A stretch of DNA of 64,000 nucleotides from Gracilibacillus oryzae. Its GTDB lineage: Bacteria > Bacillota > Bacilli > Bacillales > Amphibacillaceae. The notes under the pieces were generated by a model. The model was not told the DNA's origin. It made no database searches and was given only the letters and a program-made list of their open reading frames with translations. The stretch covers positions 149,184 through 213,183 of the forward strand of contig NZ_ML762424.1 in NCBI RefSeq assembly GCF_009498735.1. The letters are read 5' to 3'. Below, one piece after another: positions 25,275 to 35,610 of this stretch; the first letter of the stretch is position 1; each line of letters begins with the position of its first letter. The translations under genes and the position numbers were made by a program.

Positions 25275-26084
25275 ATGCCTGTTCAATCAGGAACGCATGT
25301 GATTCACATTGTGCTGCCTGGCGAATCTTTATCTTACCTTGCCAACAGATATGATAGTGACCCGGCAATTATGACACAAGTCAATGCTTTGTATCCCCCT
25401 TTTACGGAAGCACAAATGATTATGGTCAATCAGGCTTTGTTAATACCTGTCCGCAATGCGTATCAGGCTAAAACATTATATGTCATATCCACTGGTGATA
25501 CGATTTGGTCTATCGCTTCTCGTTATGCCACTTCACCTGAATTATTAGCAGGAATAAATGATAATATTCAAAATCCCGGCTTTATTTATCCTAATCAACA
25601 AATTATAATACCTGCTTATATTTATCAAGTAGAAACAAATGACAGTATCGTTTCTATTTCAAGCAGATCAGGCATCGCTATACAGCAGATTATATTAGCC
25701 AACAGCAATCGAGCCTCCTTTTCTCCTGACCTTATCCGTGAAGGCTACCGTTTAATTATTCCACTTCCTAGTTCTACTAATATTGTCGTAACTTCACCTT
25801 TCCCTGGAACAACAGTGCAAAATAACCAGCGTCTCACAGGGTATGCAAGAGCATATGAAGCTACTGTCTTGTACCGTCTATATGACAGTAATGGCGTCGA
25901 AGTGATTAGGGATACAGGAACAATGACTGCATATGGAGCGCCTGCCTATAGCTCTTTTGAGGATAACTTGCTATTTGATCAATCACCAACATCTTCAGAA
26001 GGCATTCTGGAAGTTTATACAAGAAGTGCAATGGATGGTTCAGTGCAGGATCTTGTTCAAGTGAAACTAATTCTCGACCAGTGA
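25275..26084 (+). CDS. LysM and Gmad2 domain protein, probably spore-related
   Basis: A 269-residue protein with three LysM modules (VIHIVLPGESLSYLANRY at about 10, LYVISTGDTIWSIASRYATS at about 70, IYQVETNDSIVSISSRSGI at about 120) and a C-terminal Gmad2 Ig-like domain (SPFPGTTVQNNQRLTGYARAY), a fold associated with spore germination proteins. There is no signal peptide, as in several spore-coat or cortex LysM proteins. ATG at 25275 is chosen because GGAGGG lies directly upstream. The role in the spore envelope is inferred from domains. Confidence 0.8.
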   Translation: MPVQSGTHVIHIVLPGESLSYLANRYDSDPAIMTQVNALYPPFTEAQMIMVNQALLIPVRNAYQAKTLYVISTGDTIWSIASRYATSPELLAGINDNIQNPGFIYPNQQIIIPAYIYQVETNDSIVSISSRSGIAIQQIILANSNRASFSPDLIREGYRLIIPLPSSTNIVVTSPFPGTTVQNNQRLTGYARAYEATVLYRLYDSNGVEVIRDTGTMTAYGAPAYSSFEDNLLFDQSPTSSEGILEVYTRSAMDGSVQDLVQVKLILDQ

Positions 26085-26103
26085 TCAAACCTTTTTAACA
26101 CAA

Positions 26104-26137
26104 CAAGGTCCTCACCAACATTGTCGTGAGGACCTTG
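26104..26137. terminator. Convergent hairpin, probable terminator
   Basis: Perfect 12-bp stem CAAGGTCCTCAC / GTGAGGACCTTG with a 10-nt loop between two convergent genes. T runs are poor on both strands, so efficiency is uncertain. Confidence 0.5.
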
Positions 26138-26215
26138 CAAAAACGGTCTCCAAAGAAATGATGATACCTAGTAAAGCTTATACAAAGGAAGATCTCTGAT
26201 TTATAGGCAAATGTC

Positions 26216-28039
26216 TTATGCTAACTGATTCTCATATAATTTCTGATAAAATCCATTCTTTATTACTAATTCCTTGTGTGAACCACTCTCAATAATCTCG
26301 CCATTATCCAGAACAAGGATCGTATCAGCTTCCTGAATGGTGCTCAGGCGATGTGCAATAACAAAACTTGTTCTCCCTTTCATCAAGGATTTCATTGCTT
26401 CTTGAATATGGCGTTCTGTCCTCGTATCAACACTGCTGGTTGCTTCGTCTAAAATGAGGATAGACGGATTTGCAAGAACAGCACGGGCAATTGTTAAGAG
26501 CTGTCTTTGCCCCTGGCTGATACTTCCGTCAGAAGTAATATACGTCTCATACCCTTTAGGCAGTTTCTGAATAAAGCTGTGAGCATTGGCAAGCTTTGCA
26601 GCCTCTTCCACCTCCTGATCTGTTGCATCTAAACGGCCATAACGAATATTATCCATAATAGTACCTGAAAAAACATACGCATCTTGTAATACTAACCCGA
26701 TCTGTTGTCTTAAATAATCTTTATCCATCTGTCGTATATCTTTTCCATCAATTAGTATCTTCCCTGACTGAATTTCATAAAAACGTGTCAATAGATTAAT
26801 AATCGTTGTTTTTCCAGCTCCAGTCGGACCAACTAATGCAACCATTTCTCCAGGCTTAGCATGCAAGGAGAGGTTTTTCAGCACAGCAACATCTGTTTCA
26901 TAATGAAAGTACACCTTGTCAAAGTTGACTTCCCCTTTGATCTTCTTGTCGACATCTGTCTTCTTTTCGATGTTTTCTTCAGATGGCTGATCTAAGACTT
27001 CAAAAACACGCTCGGCTCCCGCTATAGCAGACTGAAGCAGATTATATTGATTAGCAAGTTGATTGATCGGCTGGCTAAATTGGTTGGAATAGTTCAGAAA
27101 GCTGACAATGATACCAATCGTAATGATTTCATGATAAGCAAAAATCCCGCCAAATACAGCAATAACAACAAAACTGAGATTACGCATTGTATTCATAATG
27201 GGTCCCATCGAACCCGATAAACTTTGTGCTTTCACACCAACAGCCCTCAATTTCTCATTAATTACACGAAATTCATCCAGTGATACAGCTTCTCTCCCAA
27301 AAGCTTTCGTTACTTTTAAACCTGTAATGTTCTCCTGGACAAATCCATTTACACTTCCTAAATGACTTTGCTGTTCAGAAAAATATTTTTTGGTGTATGT
27401 CGTTATTTTCTTCGTTATATATGCTACAGTTGGTACAATGAATATCGTAATAAGTGTCATTCTGATACTCAGGCTTAACATCATCACTACACTTCCTGCA
27501 AGCATGAAAATACTGGAAATAAGTTGAACGACTGTTTGATTTAAGGTATTGGAAACATTCGCAATATCATTCGTTGTTCTGCTCATCAGATCTCCATGGG
27601 TGCTTTTGTCAAAAAATTTGATTGGCAAACCTTGATATTTTTCGAACAGATCCTGTCTCATATCACGGACTGTATGCTGTGATAAACTAGCCGCAAAAAA
27701 TTGTTGAATCCATGTAAAAAGCGCCCCTGAAACATAGACAATAAACAGAATCCCGCCCATTTTTAATACCCCATCAAATTGCTGGACAACAATATAATTA
27801 TCGATGGTTTTACCAATTAAGTATGGACTCAGTAACGTGAAACAAGTACTAAGAATGGTACTGATAAAAACAATAAGTAAATGTAATCGTTGAACCTTTA
27901 AGTAACTCCAGATTCTTCGTATTGTCTCTTTTACATTTTTGGATCGTACCTTTGCAATTTCACCAGGTCGCGATCCAGGTCCCTGATTTAGTCCTATCTG
28001 GGATAAGTTAGCAGAAGCTTTATTTTTAATGTTGGACAT
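26216..28039 (-). CDS. bmrD: Heterodimeric multidrug ABC exporter, consensus-site half (BmrD-like)
   Basis: A 607-residue half-transporter: six helices (about 60-340), then a nucleotide-binding domain with Walker A GPTGAGKTT, signature SQGQR (degenerate, normally SGGQ), Walker B LILDEATSS with the catalytic Glu, and IAHRLST with the switch His. Its partner upstream has Asp and Gln at these two positions, the pattern of BmrC/BmrD, LmrC/LmrD and TM287/288. The longer N-terminal tail fits BmrD. ATG at 28039 is preceded by GAGGAGG and overlaps the partner's stop by 14 nt. Substrates are likely hydrophobic drugs. Confidence 0.85.
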   Translation of the reverse strand: MSNIKNKASANLSQIGLNQGPGSRPGEIAKVRSKNVKETIRRIWSYLKVQRLHLLIVFISTILSTCFTLLSPYLIGKTIDNYIVVQQFDGVLKMGGILFIVYVSGALFTWIQQFFAASLSQHTVRDMRQDLFEKYQGLPIKFFDKSTHGDLMSRTTNDIANVSNTLNQTVVQLISSIFMLAGSVVMMLSLSIRMTLITIFIVPTVAYITKKITTYTKKYFSEQQSHLGSVNGFVQENITGLKVTKAFGREAVSLDEFRVINEKLRAVGVKAQSLSGSMGPIMNTMRNLSFVVIAVFGGIFAYHEIITIGIIVSFLNYSNQFSQPINQLANQYNLLQSAIAGAERVFEVLDQPSEENIEKKTDVDKKIKGEVNFDKVYFHYETDVAVLKNLSLHAKPGEMVALVGPTGAGKTTIINLLTRFYEIQSGKILIDGKDIRQMDKDYLRQQIGLVLQDAYVFSGTIMDNIRYGRLDATDQEVEEAAKLANAHSFIQKLPKGYETYITSDGSISQGQRQLLTIARAVLANPSILILDEATSSVDTRTERHIQEAMKSLMKGRTSFVIAHRLSTIQEADTILVLDNGEIIESGSHKELVIKNGFYQKLYENQLA

Positions 28040-29774
28040 ATGCAGCCTCCTCATTTCCATATTGCGATGCATAAATAGAATGATATACTTCATTGCTTTT
28101 TAATAAGTCTTGATGTGTACCAGCACCGACAATTGTTCCTTCCTCTATCACAAGGATTTTATCTGCAGTCTTCACTGATGAAATACGCTGTGCAATAATA
28201 AACGTAATGCATTCCTGCATAATATCTTGTAAGGCTTCACGAAGTAGTTTTTCTGTCCCTAAATCTAATGCACTTGTACTATCATCCAGAATTAAAACAG
28301 GCGGCCTCATTAATAATGTTCTGGCAATAGATATTCTTTGTTTCTGCCCACCAGATAAATTAATTCCTTTTTGCCCGACTTTTGTATCATAACCGTTCGG
28401 CAGTTTCATAATGAAATCATGAGCTTGAGCGATTTTGGCAGCAGTTTCAATCTCTTCTTGATCTGACCCCGCTTTTCCAAAGCTGATGTTGTCTCTTATC
28501 GTTCCACTAAATAAAAAAGCGTCCTGCAGCACAATACCAATATTCTGACGTAACTGGAGTAGCGGCAGGTCTTTAATGTTCTTGCCGTCAATTAAAATTG
28601 CCCCTGAGCTGACATCATATAATCTTGGGATTAATTGAACAAAGGTGGACTTTCCCGCCCCTGTTGCTCCAATTATCGCAATGGTTTCCCCATGAAATGC
28701 TTCAAAATTAATATCTTTTAGCGTCATATCCTCTTTTTTTGTTACATTATTGTAAGCAAAAGAAACCTCTTCAAAGCGAATATGCGCTGCTGAAAAAGAT
28801 GGAATGCTATCTAATTCTTTCATGATCATTTTTGGTTCTGTGGTTAATACTTCATTGATACGATTCGAAGAAACCTTGGCCTGAGATAGTGACATTAGCA
28901 ATCCGCTTACCATTACCAATGATGAAAGCGCTTGTGTAACATAATTAATAAAGGCAACCAAATCCCCCACTTGTAAATCATTTCTTCCAGTTAAGTTACC
29001 CCCGTATAAAAGAATGATAATCAAACACATATTCATAATTAATGTCACAACAGGGCCATTTATTGCCATAAACCGGGCTGCTTTAATTGATTTTTGTGTA
29101 TAGTCTTTGTTCACTTTTTTAAAACGCTTTGTTTCAAAATGAGCTCTTACAAAAGCTTTCACTACTCTTATTCCAGCTAAATTATCCTGGATTCTTGTAT
29201 TTACGCTGTCCAGTTGAGTTTGCACCTTGGAAAATAACGGAAAAGAGAAACGAATGAAAAATACTAGAACGATCAATAGTAAAAGCAGTGTTCCTAACAA
29301 AATCAATCCAAGTTTTACATTGATTGATAAAGCCATAATAACACTGCCGATTAATAAACTTGGAGAACGAACAAGACGCTGTAAAATAATTTGAACCAGA
29401 TTCTGGGCTTGAACAACATCGTTTGTCACCCTGGTAATAAGTGATCCTGTTTGAAACGAATGGATATCCTCAAAGGAAAAACGCTGTATTTTAGCATATA
29501 ACGCCTCTCTTATATCTGCCCCAAAATTCTGTGAAGCACGACTTGCAAAAAGATTACAGGCAACACCACTGACTAAAGATAAAAGTGCTACTAATACCAT
29601 CAACAATCCTGTTTGTTGAATTGTTTCCATATCACGCTCTACTACCCCAAAATCTATAATATAAGCCGCTAACCTGGGCTGAAGCAGATCGAAAAATACT
29701 TCCATTAACATAAATATTGGGGCGAAAATTAAAAATTTCCAGTAAGGTTTTATATATGATCTTAATCCCCACAT
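28026..29774 (-). CDS. bmrC: Heterodimeric multidrug ABC exporter, degenerate-site half (BmrC-like)
   Basis: A 582-residue half-transporter with six helices and a nucleotide-binding domain. Walker A is GATGAGKST and the signature LSGGQKQR is intact, but the residue after Walker B is Asp rather than Glu (LILDDSTS) and the H-loop His is Gln (IAQRIS). These changes mark the non-hydrolysing site of heterodimeric exporters and complement the partner gene, so the two products should form one pump. It lies 17 bp after the small basic-protein gene in the same operon. Confidence 0.85.
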   Translation of the reverse strand: MWGLRSYIKPYWKFLIFAPIFMLMEVFFDLLQPRLAAYIIDFGVVERDMETIQQTGLLMVLVALLSLVSGVACNLFASRASQNFGADIREALYAKIQRFSFEDIHSFQTGSLITRVTNDVVQAQNLVQIILQRLVRSPSLLIGSVIMALSINVKLGLILLGTLLLLLIVLVFFIRFSFPLFSKVQTQLDSVNTRIQDNLAGIRVVKAFVRAHFETKRFKKVNKDYTQKSIKAARFMAINGPVVTLIMNMCLIIILLYGGNLTGRNDLQVGDLVAFINYVTQALSSLVMVSGLLMSLSQAKVSSNRINEVLTTEPKMIMKELDSIPSFSAAHIRFEEVSFAYNNVTKKEDMTLKDINFEAFHGETIAIIGATGAGKSTFVQLIPRLYDVSSGAILIDGKNIKDLPLLQLRQNIGIVLQDAFLFSGTIRDNISFGKAGSDQEEIETAAKIAQAHDFIMKLPNGYDTKVGQKGINLSGGQKQRISIARTLLMRPPVLILDDSTSALDLGTEKLLREALQDIMQECITFIIAQRISSVKTADKILVIEEGTIVGAGTHQDLLKSNEVYHSIYASQYGNEEAAYVQH

Positions 29775-29791
29775 AATTTTAACTCCTTCTG

Positions 29792-30097
29792 CTATTCACC
29801 GGCAGGATCTTCTTCTTTCCTGTCAGAAACGTTCTCCAGCTCATGTAATTCAAATTGTTTTGTAAATTCTTCAATAATTAATTCAACTGCTTTTAATTCT
29901 CCTATAATAATTTGTCTGATCTCCTTGTACTCTGATGCCTCTAATTGTTTTTTTAACGTGTCTCTTTTTATGTATAATCTTTCACGAAAATCCAATGCCC
30001 GCCCCCTGCGAAAGGTTTGTGCCCCTCGATGCCTTCCTTTTCCTTTATGTTTCTTGCGGCTAACATCTTTTGCATGATTTGTCTCCATATCCTTCAT
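29792..30097 (-). CDS. Small basic protein in the ABC exporter operon
   Basis: A 101-residue protein with a very basic N-terminal tail (SRKKHKGKGRHRGAQTFRRGR) followed by two amphipathic helices ending in an acidic tail. I know similar small proteins ahead of this type of exporter in Bacillaceae, but not their function; the basic tail would suit nucleic-acid or membrane contact. The open frame starts at a TTG (30106), but the ATG at 30097 has AGGAG at 9-nt spacing. It is the first gene of the operon, directly under a promoter overlapped by two palindromes. Confidence 0.65.
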   Translation of the reverse strand: MKDMETNHAKDVSRKKHKGKGRHRGAQTFRRGRALDFRERLYIKRDTLKKQLEASEYKEIRQIIIGELKAVELIIEEFTKQFELHELENVSDRKEEDPAGE

Positions 30098-30120
30098 TTC
30101 TATCAACTCCTTTGTAACTA

Positions 30121-30168
30121 ATTGTATACATTTGTATTCAAACAGTCAATGTATTAATTTTATACATT
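30121..30168 (-). promoter_or_regulatory. Promoter and palindromic operators of the ABC exporter operon
   Basis: TTGACT (30149-30144), 17-bp spacer, TACAAT (30126-30121). Two palindromes with TGTAT/ATACA half sites overlap it: AATGTAT-N7-ATACATT at 30148-30168 abuts the -35, and ATACATTTGTAT at 30126-30137 covers the spacer and -10. This layout suggests a repressor (GntR/YtrA- or MarR-like) not encoded here. Confidence 0.6.
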
Positions 30169-30173
30169 CCTAA

Positions 30174-30215
30174 TTAAAAAAAGACAGAATCCTTTACTCC
30201 CTAAAGAATTCTGTC
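30174..30215 (-). terminator. Terminator of xpt-pbuX
   Basis: Stem GACAGAATTCTTT / AAAGGATTCTGTC on the - strand with one mismatch, followed by seven T. It lies about 20 bp after the pbuX stop at 30234. Confidence 0.88.
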
Positions 30216-30233
30216 ATTACAATTTTATTTATT

Positions 30234-32245
<2,012 letters not shown>

Positions 32246-32262
32246 CTATTCATCCCATTGCT

Positions 32263-32333
32263 CACCCATAGTCAGATCATTTACGGTAATCTGGTAGAAA
32301 CTTGCAGGCCATATCCCTGCTATTATACGAGTG
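32263..32333 (-). ncRNA. Guanine-class purine riboswitch aptamer
   Basis: On the - strand P1 is CACTCGTA / TATGGGTG. Conserved elements follow in order: ATAAT, GGATATGG, GTTTCTACC, CCGTAAA and GACTATGGG. The specificity base before the P1 3' strand is C (GACTAT), which indicates guanine/hypoxanthine rather than adenine. It sits upstream of xpt as in Bacillus subtilis. Confidence 0.97.
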
Positions 32334-32355
32334 AAATATGAAAAGTTATTTATAC

Positions 32356-32383
32356 ATTGTAACACGTTCGGGACAGTTGACAA
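32356..32383 (-). promoter_or_regulatory. Promoter of xpt-pbuX with a PurBox-like element
   Basis: TTGTCA (32383-32378), 16-bp spacer, TACAAT (32361-32356). The spacer contains CCGAAC (32371-32366), the core of the PurR box; a matching inverted partner was not found, so PurR control is only possible. Confidence 0.55.
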
Positions 32384-32515
32384 GATTTTTTTTCACTTAA
32401 ATTAAAAAAGCCAATTTTCAGAATTACATGAATAATTAATTAAATAACTTGGATAGATACATTATAACTTTCCCTCTACCCACTTTGTTTTTTCACTATA
32501 CAAAGTCAGTTTGAT

Positions 32516-32527
32516 CTAGTATACTAG
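32516..32527. promoter_or_regulatory. Palindrome upstream of the GH43 gene
   Basis: Perfect 12-bp palindrome CTAGTATACTAG about 32 bp upstream of the start codon, in the likely promoter region. This is the type of site bound by GntR- or LacI-family sugar regulators; the regulator is unknown. Confidence 0.45.
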
Positions 32528-32558
32528 TATTATATCAGATAATTATGGAGGGGATAAA

Positions 32559-33542
32559 ATGAATAATCAAACAAAATCCAACACGCCTTTAGTCACTCAT
32601 ATTTATACAGCAGATCCATCTGCACATGTTTTTGATGGGAAACTATATATTTATCCATCACACGATCTTGACCATAATGAACCTTCTAACGATAATGGCG
32701 ATCAATATAAAATGGAAGATTATCATGTGCTGTCATTGGAAAATGTAAGCGCTCCATGTGTCGATCATGGGCAGGTTCTGCATGTAAAAGATATTCCTTG
32801 GGCAAGTAAACAGCTTTGGGCACCAGATGCTGCTTATAAAAACGGAAAGTATTATTTGGTTTTTCCTGCTAGAGACCATGATAATATATTCCGTATCGGT
32901 GTTGCGACAAGTGATAAACCAGAAGGGCCATTTGCCCCTGAAGCCGATTATATTCCCGGCAGTTTCAGTATTGACCCTGCTGTCCTTGTTGATGAAGACA
33001 AGAAAGCATATGTATATTTTGGCGGGCTTTGGGGCGGCCAGCTGGAGAAATGGCAGACAGGCAGCTTTAACCCTGATGGTAAAGAGCCAAAACCTGAAGA
33101 ACCTGCTTTAGGACCCCAAGTAGCTGAATTAAGTGATGATATGCTTTCATTCAAACAGAAGCCAAAAGAAATATCGATTGTAGATGAAAACGGTGACCCG
33201 ATTCTTGCAGGAGATGAAGACCGAAGATTTTTTGAGGGAGCATGGGTGCATAAATACAATGGTCAATATTATCTGTCCTATTCAACAGGCACTACCCACA
33301 AAATCGTTTATGCTGTAAGTGACAATCCTCAAGGACCATTTACATTCAAAGGAACTATACTAAAACCTGTGATTGGCTGGACAACACATCATTCCATTGC
33401 GGAATTTGAAGGAAAGTGGTACCTGTTCTATCATGATTGCGAAATGTCAGATGGTGTGAATCATAAGCGCTCTGTTAAATTTACTGAGTTAACCTATAAC
33501 GAAGATGGGACGATTCAGACAATTGATCCCTATGAAAAATAA
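32559..33542 (+). CDS. Glycoside hydrolase family 43 (arabinofuranosidase/xylosidase type)
   Basis: A 327-residue single-domain GH43 enzyme with the five-bladed propeller pattern. The base Asp is in YTADPSAHV (D19), the pKa-tuning Asp in SIDPAVLVD (D139) and the acid Glu in FFEGAWVHK (E226). No signal peptide and no carbohydrate-binding module, so it probably acts in the cytoplasm on imported arabino- or xylo-oligosaccharides. GGAGGGG lies upstream of the ATG and a terminator follows. Exact linkage specificity cannot be read from sequence. Confidence 0.9.
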   Translation: MNNQTKSNTPLVTHIYTADPSAHVFDGKLYIYPSHDLDHNEPSNDNGDQYKMEDYHVLSLENVSAPCVDHGQVLHVKDIPWASKQLWAPDAAYKNGKYYLVFPARDHDNIFRIGVATSDKPEGPFAPEADYIPGSFSIDPAVLVDEDKKAYVYFGGLWGGQLEKWQTGSFNPDGKEPKPEEPALGPQVAELSDDMLSFKQKPKEISIVDENGDPILAGDEDRRFFEGAWVHKYNGQYYLSYSTGTTHKIVYAVSDNPQGPFTFKGTILKPVIGWTTHHSIAEFEGKWYLFYHDCEMSDGVNHKRSVKFTELTYNEDGTIQTIDPYEK

Positions 33543-33551
33543 ACCAAATCT

Positions 33552-33590
33552 AAAATCCCCGGAGCAATAATACTTCGGGGATTTTATTAT
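33552..33590. terminator. Bidirectional intrinsic terminator
   Basis: Stem AAAATCCCCG / CGGGGATTTT (33552-33561 with 33576-33585) between the convergent GH43 and cupin genes, with T-rich sequence on both sides. Confidence 0.8.
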
Positions 33591-34135
33591 CACCAGTAAG
33601 TCTGCATATTATAATAATTTTGCCAATTCACATGATTTTCTTCAGATGCCATCGCATCCCCTTTTGTTTGATGAACAGTACCGAAAGGATGATTCGGCGG
33701 TGCATAAATAGAATATAATTTTAATGGAATATTTCCAGTGTTTACTACATTATGCCATGTTCCAGCAGGGATAATAATTGCCGTATCATCACTTACATAT
33801 CTCGCAAAGTTAAGGTTGTTTTTATTCTGGCCCATATAGACAATTCCTTGCCCTTGTTCTATTCTCAAAAACTGATCCACATCAGGATGCATTTCTAATC
33901 CAATGTCTTCACCCACGGCTATCGACATTAAGGTAAGCTGCAAATGATCTCCTGTCCATACTGCCGTGCGAAATGTTCTGTTTTGTTTGGTTATATTATT
34001 AATATTGACAACAAAAGGCTGTTGGCCGTAATCCATTATCATAGAATTTTGGCGTGTCTGACTTTGTGGATTAATCCCATAATAACCTGCATTATACCAA
34101 TTCGAATTTTTATAGCCATTGTTATTATGATACAT
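33590..34135 (-). CDS. Cupin-domain protein with Asn/Tyr-rich N-terminus
   Basis: A 181-residue protein. Residues 1-35 are rich in Asn, Tyr, Gly and Gln, a composition common in spore coat and surface proteins. A cupin barrel follows, with motif 1 partly conserved (LEMHPDVDQFLRIEQGQG) and motif 2 PAGTWHNVVNTG, and a YAPPNHPFGTVH stretch near the end. Metal binding is plausible through these histidines. Related cupins in Bacillaceae are annotated only by domain. AGAAAGGA lies 8 nt before the ATG. Monocistronic. Confidence 0.75.
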   Translation of the reverse strand: MYHNNNGYKNSNWYNAGYYGINPQSQTRQNSMIMDYGQQPFVVNINNITKQNRTFRTAVWTGDHLQLTLMSIAVGEDIGLEMHPDVDQFLRIEQGQGIVYMGQNKNNLNFARYVSDDTAIIIPAGTWHNVVNTGNIPLKLYSIYAPPNHPFGTVHQTKGDAMASEENHVNWQNYYNMQTYW

Positions 34136-34314
34136 CTTCCCTGTCCTTTCTAAGTTGAACTCTTTTTCAAGCTTTCTCTAAAAGCCTGGATAATATCTAG
34201 CATATGAATTTATATTGAAAAAGTACCTGCTTTCAAAGTAAAATATTTCAAACAAATCTAGTATTTTTTTGAAATCATGCTAATATTATATTGTTATATT
34301 AATCATATGGAGAA

Positions 34315-35142
34315 ATGAGAAATGAAAAAATGAAATTAATTTCGTTTAACCCTTTTCGGACAATTGGAATACCCGGGATTCAATATATAAAGCCAGAGCT
34401 TATGTTTCAGGAAATTGATGCGATTCGTGAAGCAGATCTCATTCTTTTTCCGGAAACATGGCAGGTAACTACGCTTGTGTATGGATTAAAGAAAAAAATA
34501 TTTCCAAGCATTGAAACAATCCAGATCGGAACAAATAAAATTGAAATGACTCGCGCTTTATGGTCTGTTGCAAAGCAAAATGTTCCTTATACAGAAATTT
34601 TAGCGAATACTACCAGCAACCTGATAAAGGTACTTGAGACATTTCCCTACCCCTTTGTAGCGAAGGAAGCAAAAAACTCCATGGGAAAAGGTGTATTTCT
34701 GATCGAAACAGAGGAACAATTCCTCCAATATGCGAAGAAAAATGAAATCCTTTACGTTCAGGAATACTTGCCGAATGACGGGAAAGATTTACGTGTATGT
34801 TTTGTTGGAGATGAGATTCATGCTGCTTATTGGAGAATTGGCCAAGAAGGAGAATTTCTGCATAATATCGCGCAGGGTGGCGAAGTTTGCTATAACTTTA
34901 TCCCTGAAGATGCATTAACGTTAATTACTAAGGTTGCCAAAACGTTAAATATAAATCATGCCGGATTCGATATTCTTGTCAGTGAAGGAAAATATTATAT
35001 ATTGGAATTCAATGTGCTATTCGGGAATCAGGGACTGCTTAATCAGGATATAACAGTGGAGCAGGCGATCTATCATTATCTGTTAAAGTCTTTCTTATCC
35101 CCTTTTCCAACAGCGCCAGCACCTGGAAAGATTATTTCATAG
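34315..35142 (+). CDS. RimK-like ATP-grasp protein
   Basis: A 275-residue ATP-grasp enzyme of the RimK/GshB-related group. Features: PFVAKEAKNSMGKGVFLI (ATP-binding loop, about 115-130), YVQEYLPNDGKDLRVCFVG (about 145-165), and the metal-binding ILEFNVLFGNQG (about 235-246). Such ligases join a carboxylate to an amine, for example adding amino acids to peptides or cofactors. No partner gene is next to it, so the substrate is unknown. ATG codons at 34315 and 34330 are both possible; ribosome binding signals are weak for each. Confidence 0.75.
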   Translation: MRNEKMKLISFNPFRTIGIPGIQYIKPELMFQEIDAIREADLILFPETWQVTTLVYGLKKKIFPSIETIQIGTNKIEMTRALWSVAKQNVPYTEILANTTSNLIKVLETFPYPFVAKEAKNSMGKGVFLIETEEQFLQYAKKNEILYVQEYLPNDGKDLRVCFVGDEIHAAYWRIGQEGEFLHNIAQGGEVCYNFIPEDALTLITKVAKTLNINHAGFDILVSEGKYYILEFNVLFGNQGLLNQDITVEQAIYHYLLKSFLSPFPTAPAPGKIIS

Positions 35143-35165
35143 GTTCCTTACAACAATCACAAACC

Positions 35166-35206
35166 AGAAGAGTGTTGGTATTTGCCAATTCCTCTTCTTT
35201 TTTTAT
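35166..35206 (+). terminator. Terminator after the ATP-grasp gene
   Basis: Stem AGAAGAG..TTGG / CCAA..CTCTTCT (35166-35178 with 35185-35198) followed by a run of T. Confidence 0.8.
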
Positions 35207-35334
35207 CATTTAAAATTTTTGAAATGCCAAATTATAAGAAAAACTACCACATTTGCTAATGCTTTTCACTCGCAAGCCGCAATAAATAATGTATAATTTA
35301 GTTACTATTCAAACCAGACAAGGAGGTTTCTATT

Positions 35335-35610
35335 TTGTCACAACAAAAAGATTACCGGTTTAGCATTGCAAATAGAGAAGCTCTGATCGGTATAGGTTTG
35401 GTCTTATTTAATTTTATCTGGTGGTTTGGTTTTGCATATGGTCTAGGGAGTGCGGATGTCTCCGAATATCATTATATTTTCGGTTTTCCCGCATGGTTTT
35501 TTTACAGTTGTATTATCGGTGTTCTCATTATGGCAGTGCTCGTATTTTTTATTGTGAAGAAATTTTTTGTAAATGTACCTTTTGATGATGAGGAGTTAGA
35601 AAAGAGATGA
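35335..35610 (+). CDS. yhdT: YhdT-family membrane protein (panF partner)
   Basis: A 91-residue protein with two helices (about 14-35 and 50-75) and the conserved FNFIWWFGFAYGLG motif of the YhdT/DUF997 family. Its gene almost always precedes panF. The TTG start at 35335 has AAGGAGG at 8-nt spacing. It overlaps panF by 4 nt (ATGA), implying translational coupling and a joint function in solute:sodium symport. Confidence 0.9.
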   Translation: MSQQKDYRFSIANREALIGIGLVLFNFIWWFGFAYGLGSADVSEYHYIFGFPAWFFYSCIIGVLIMAVLVFFIVKKFFVNVPFDDEELEKR

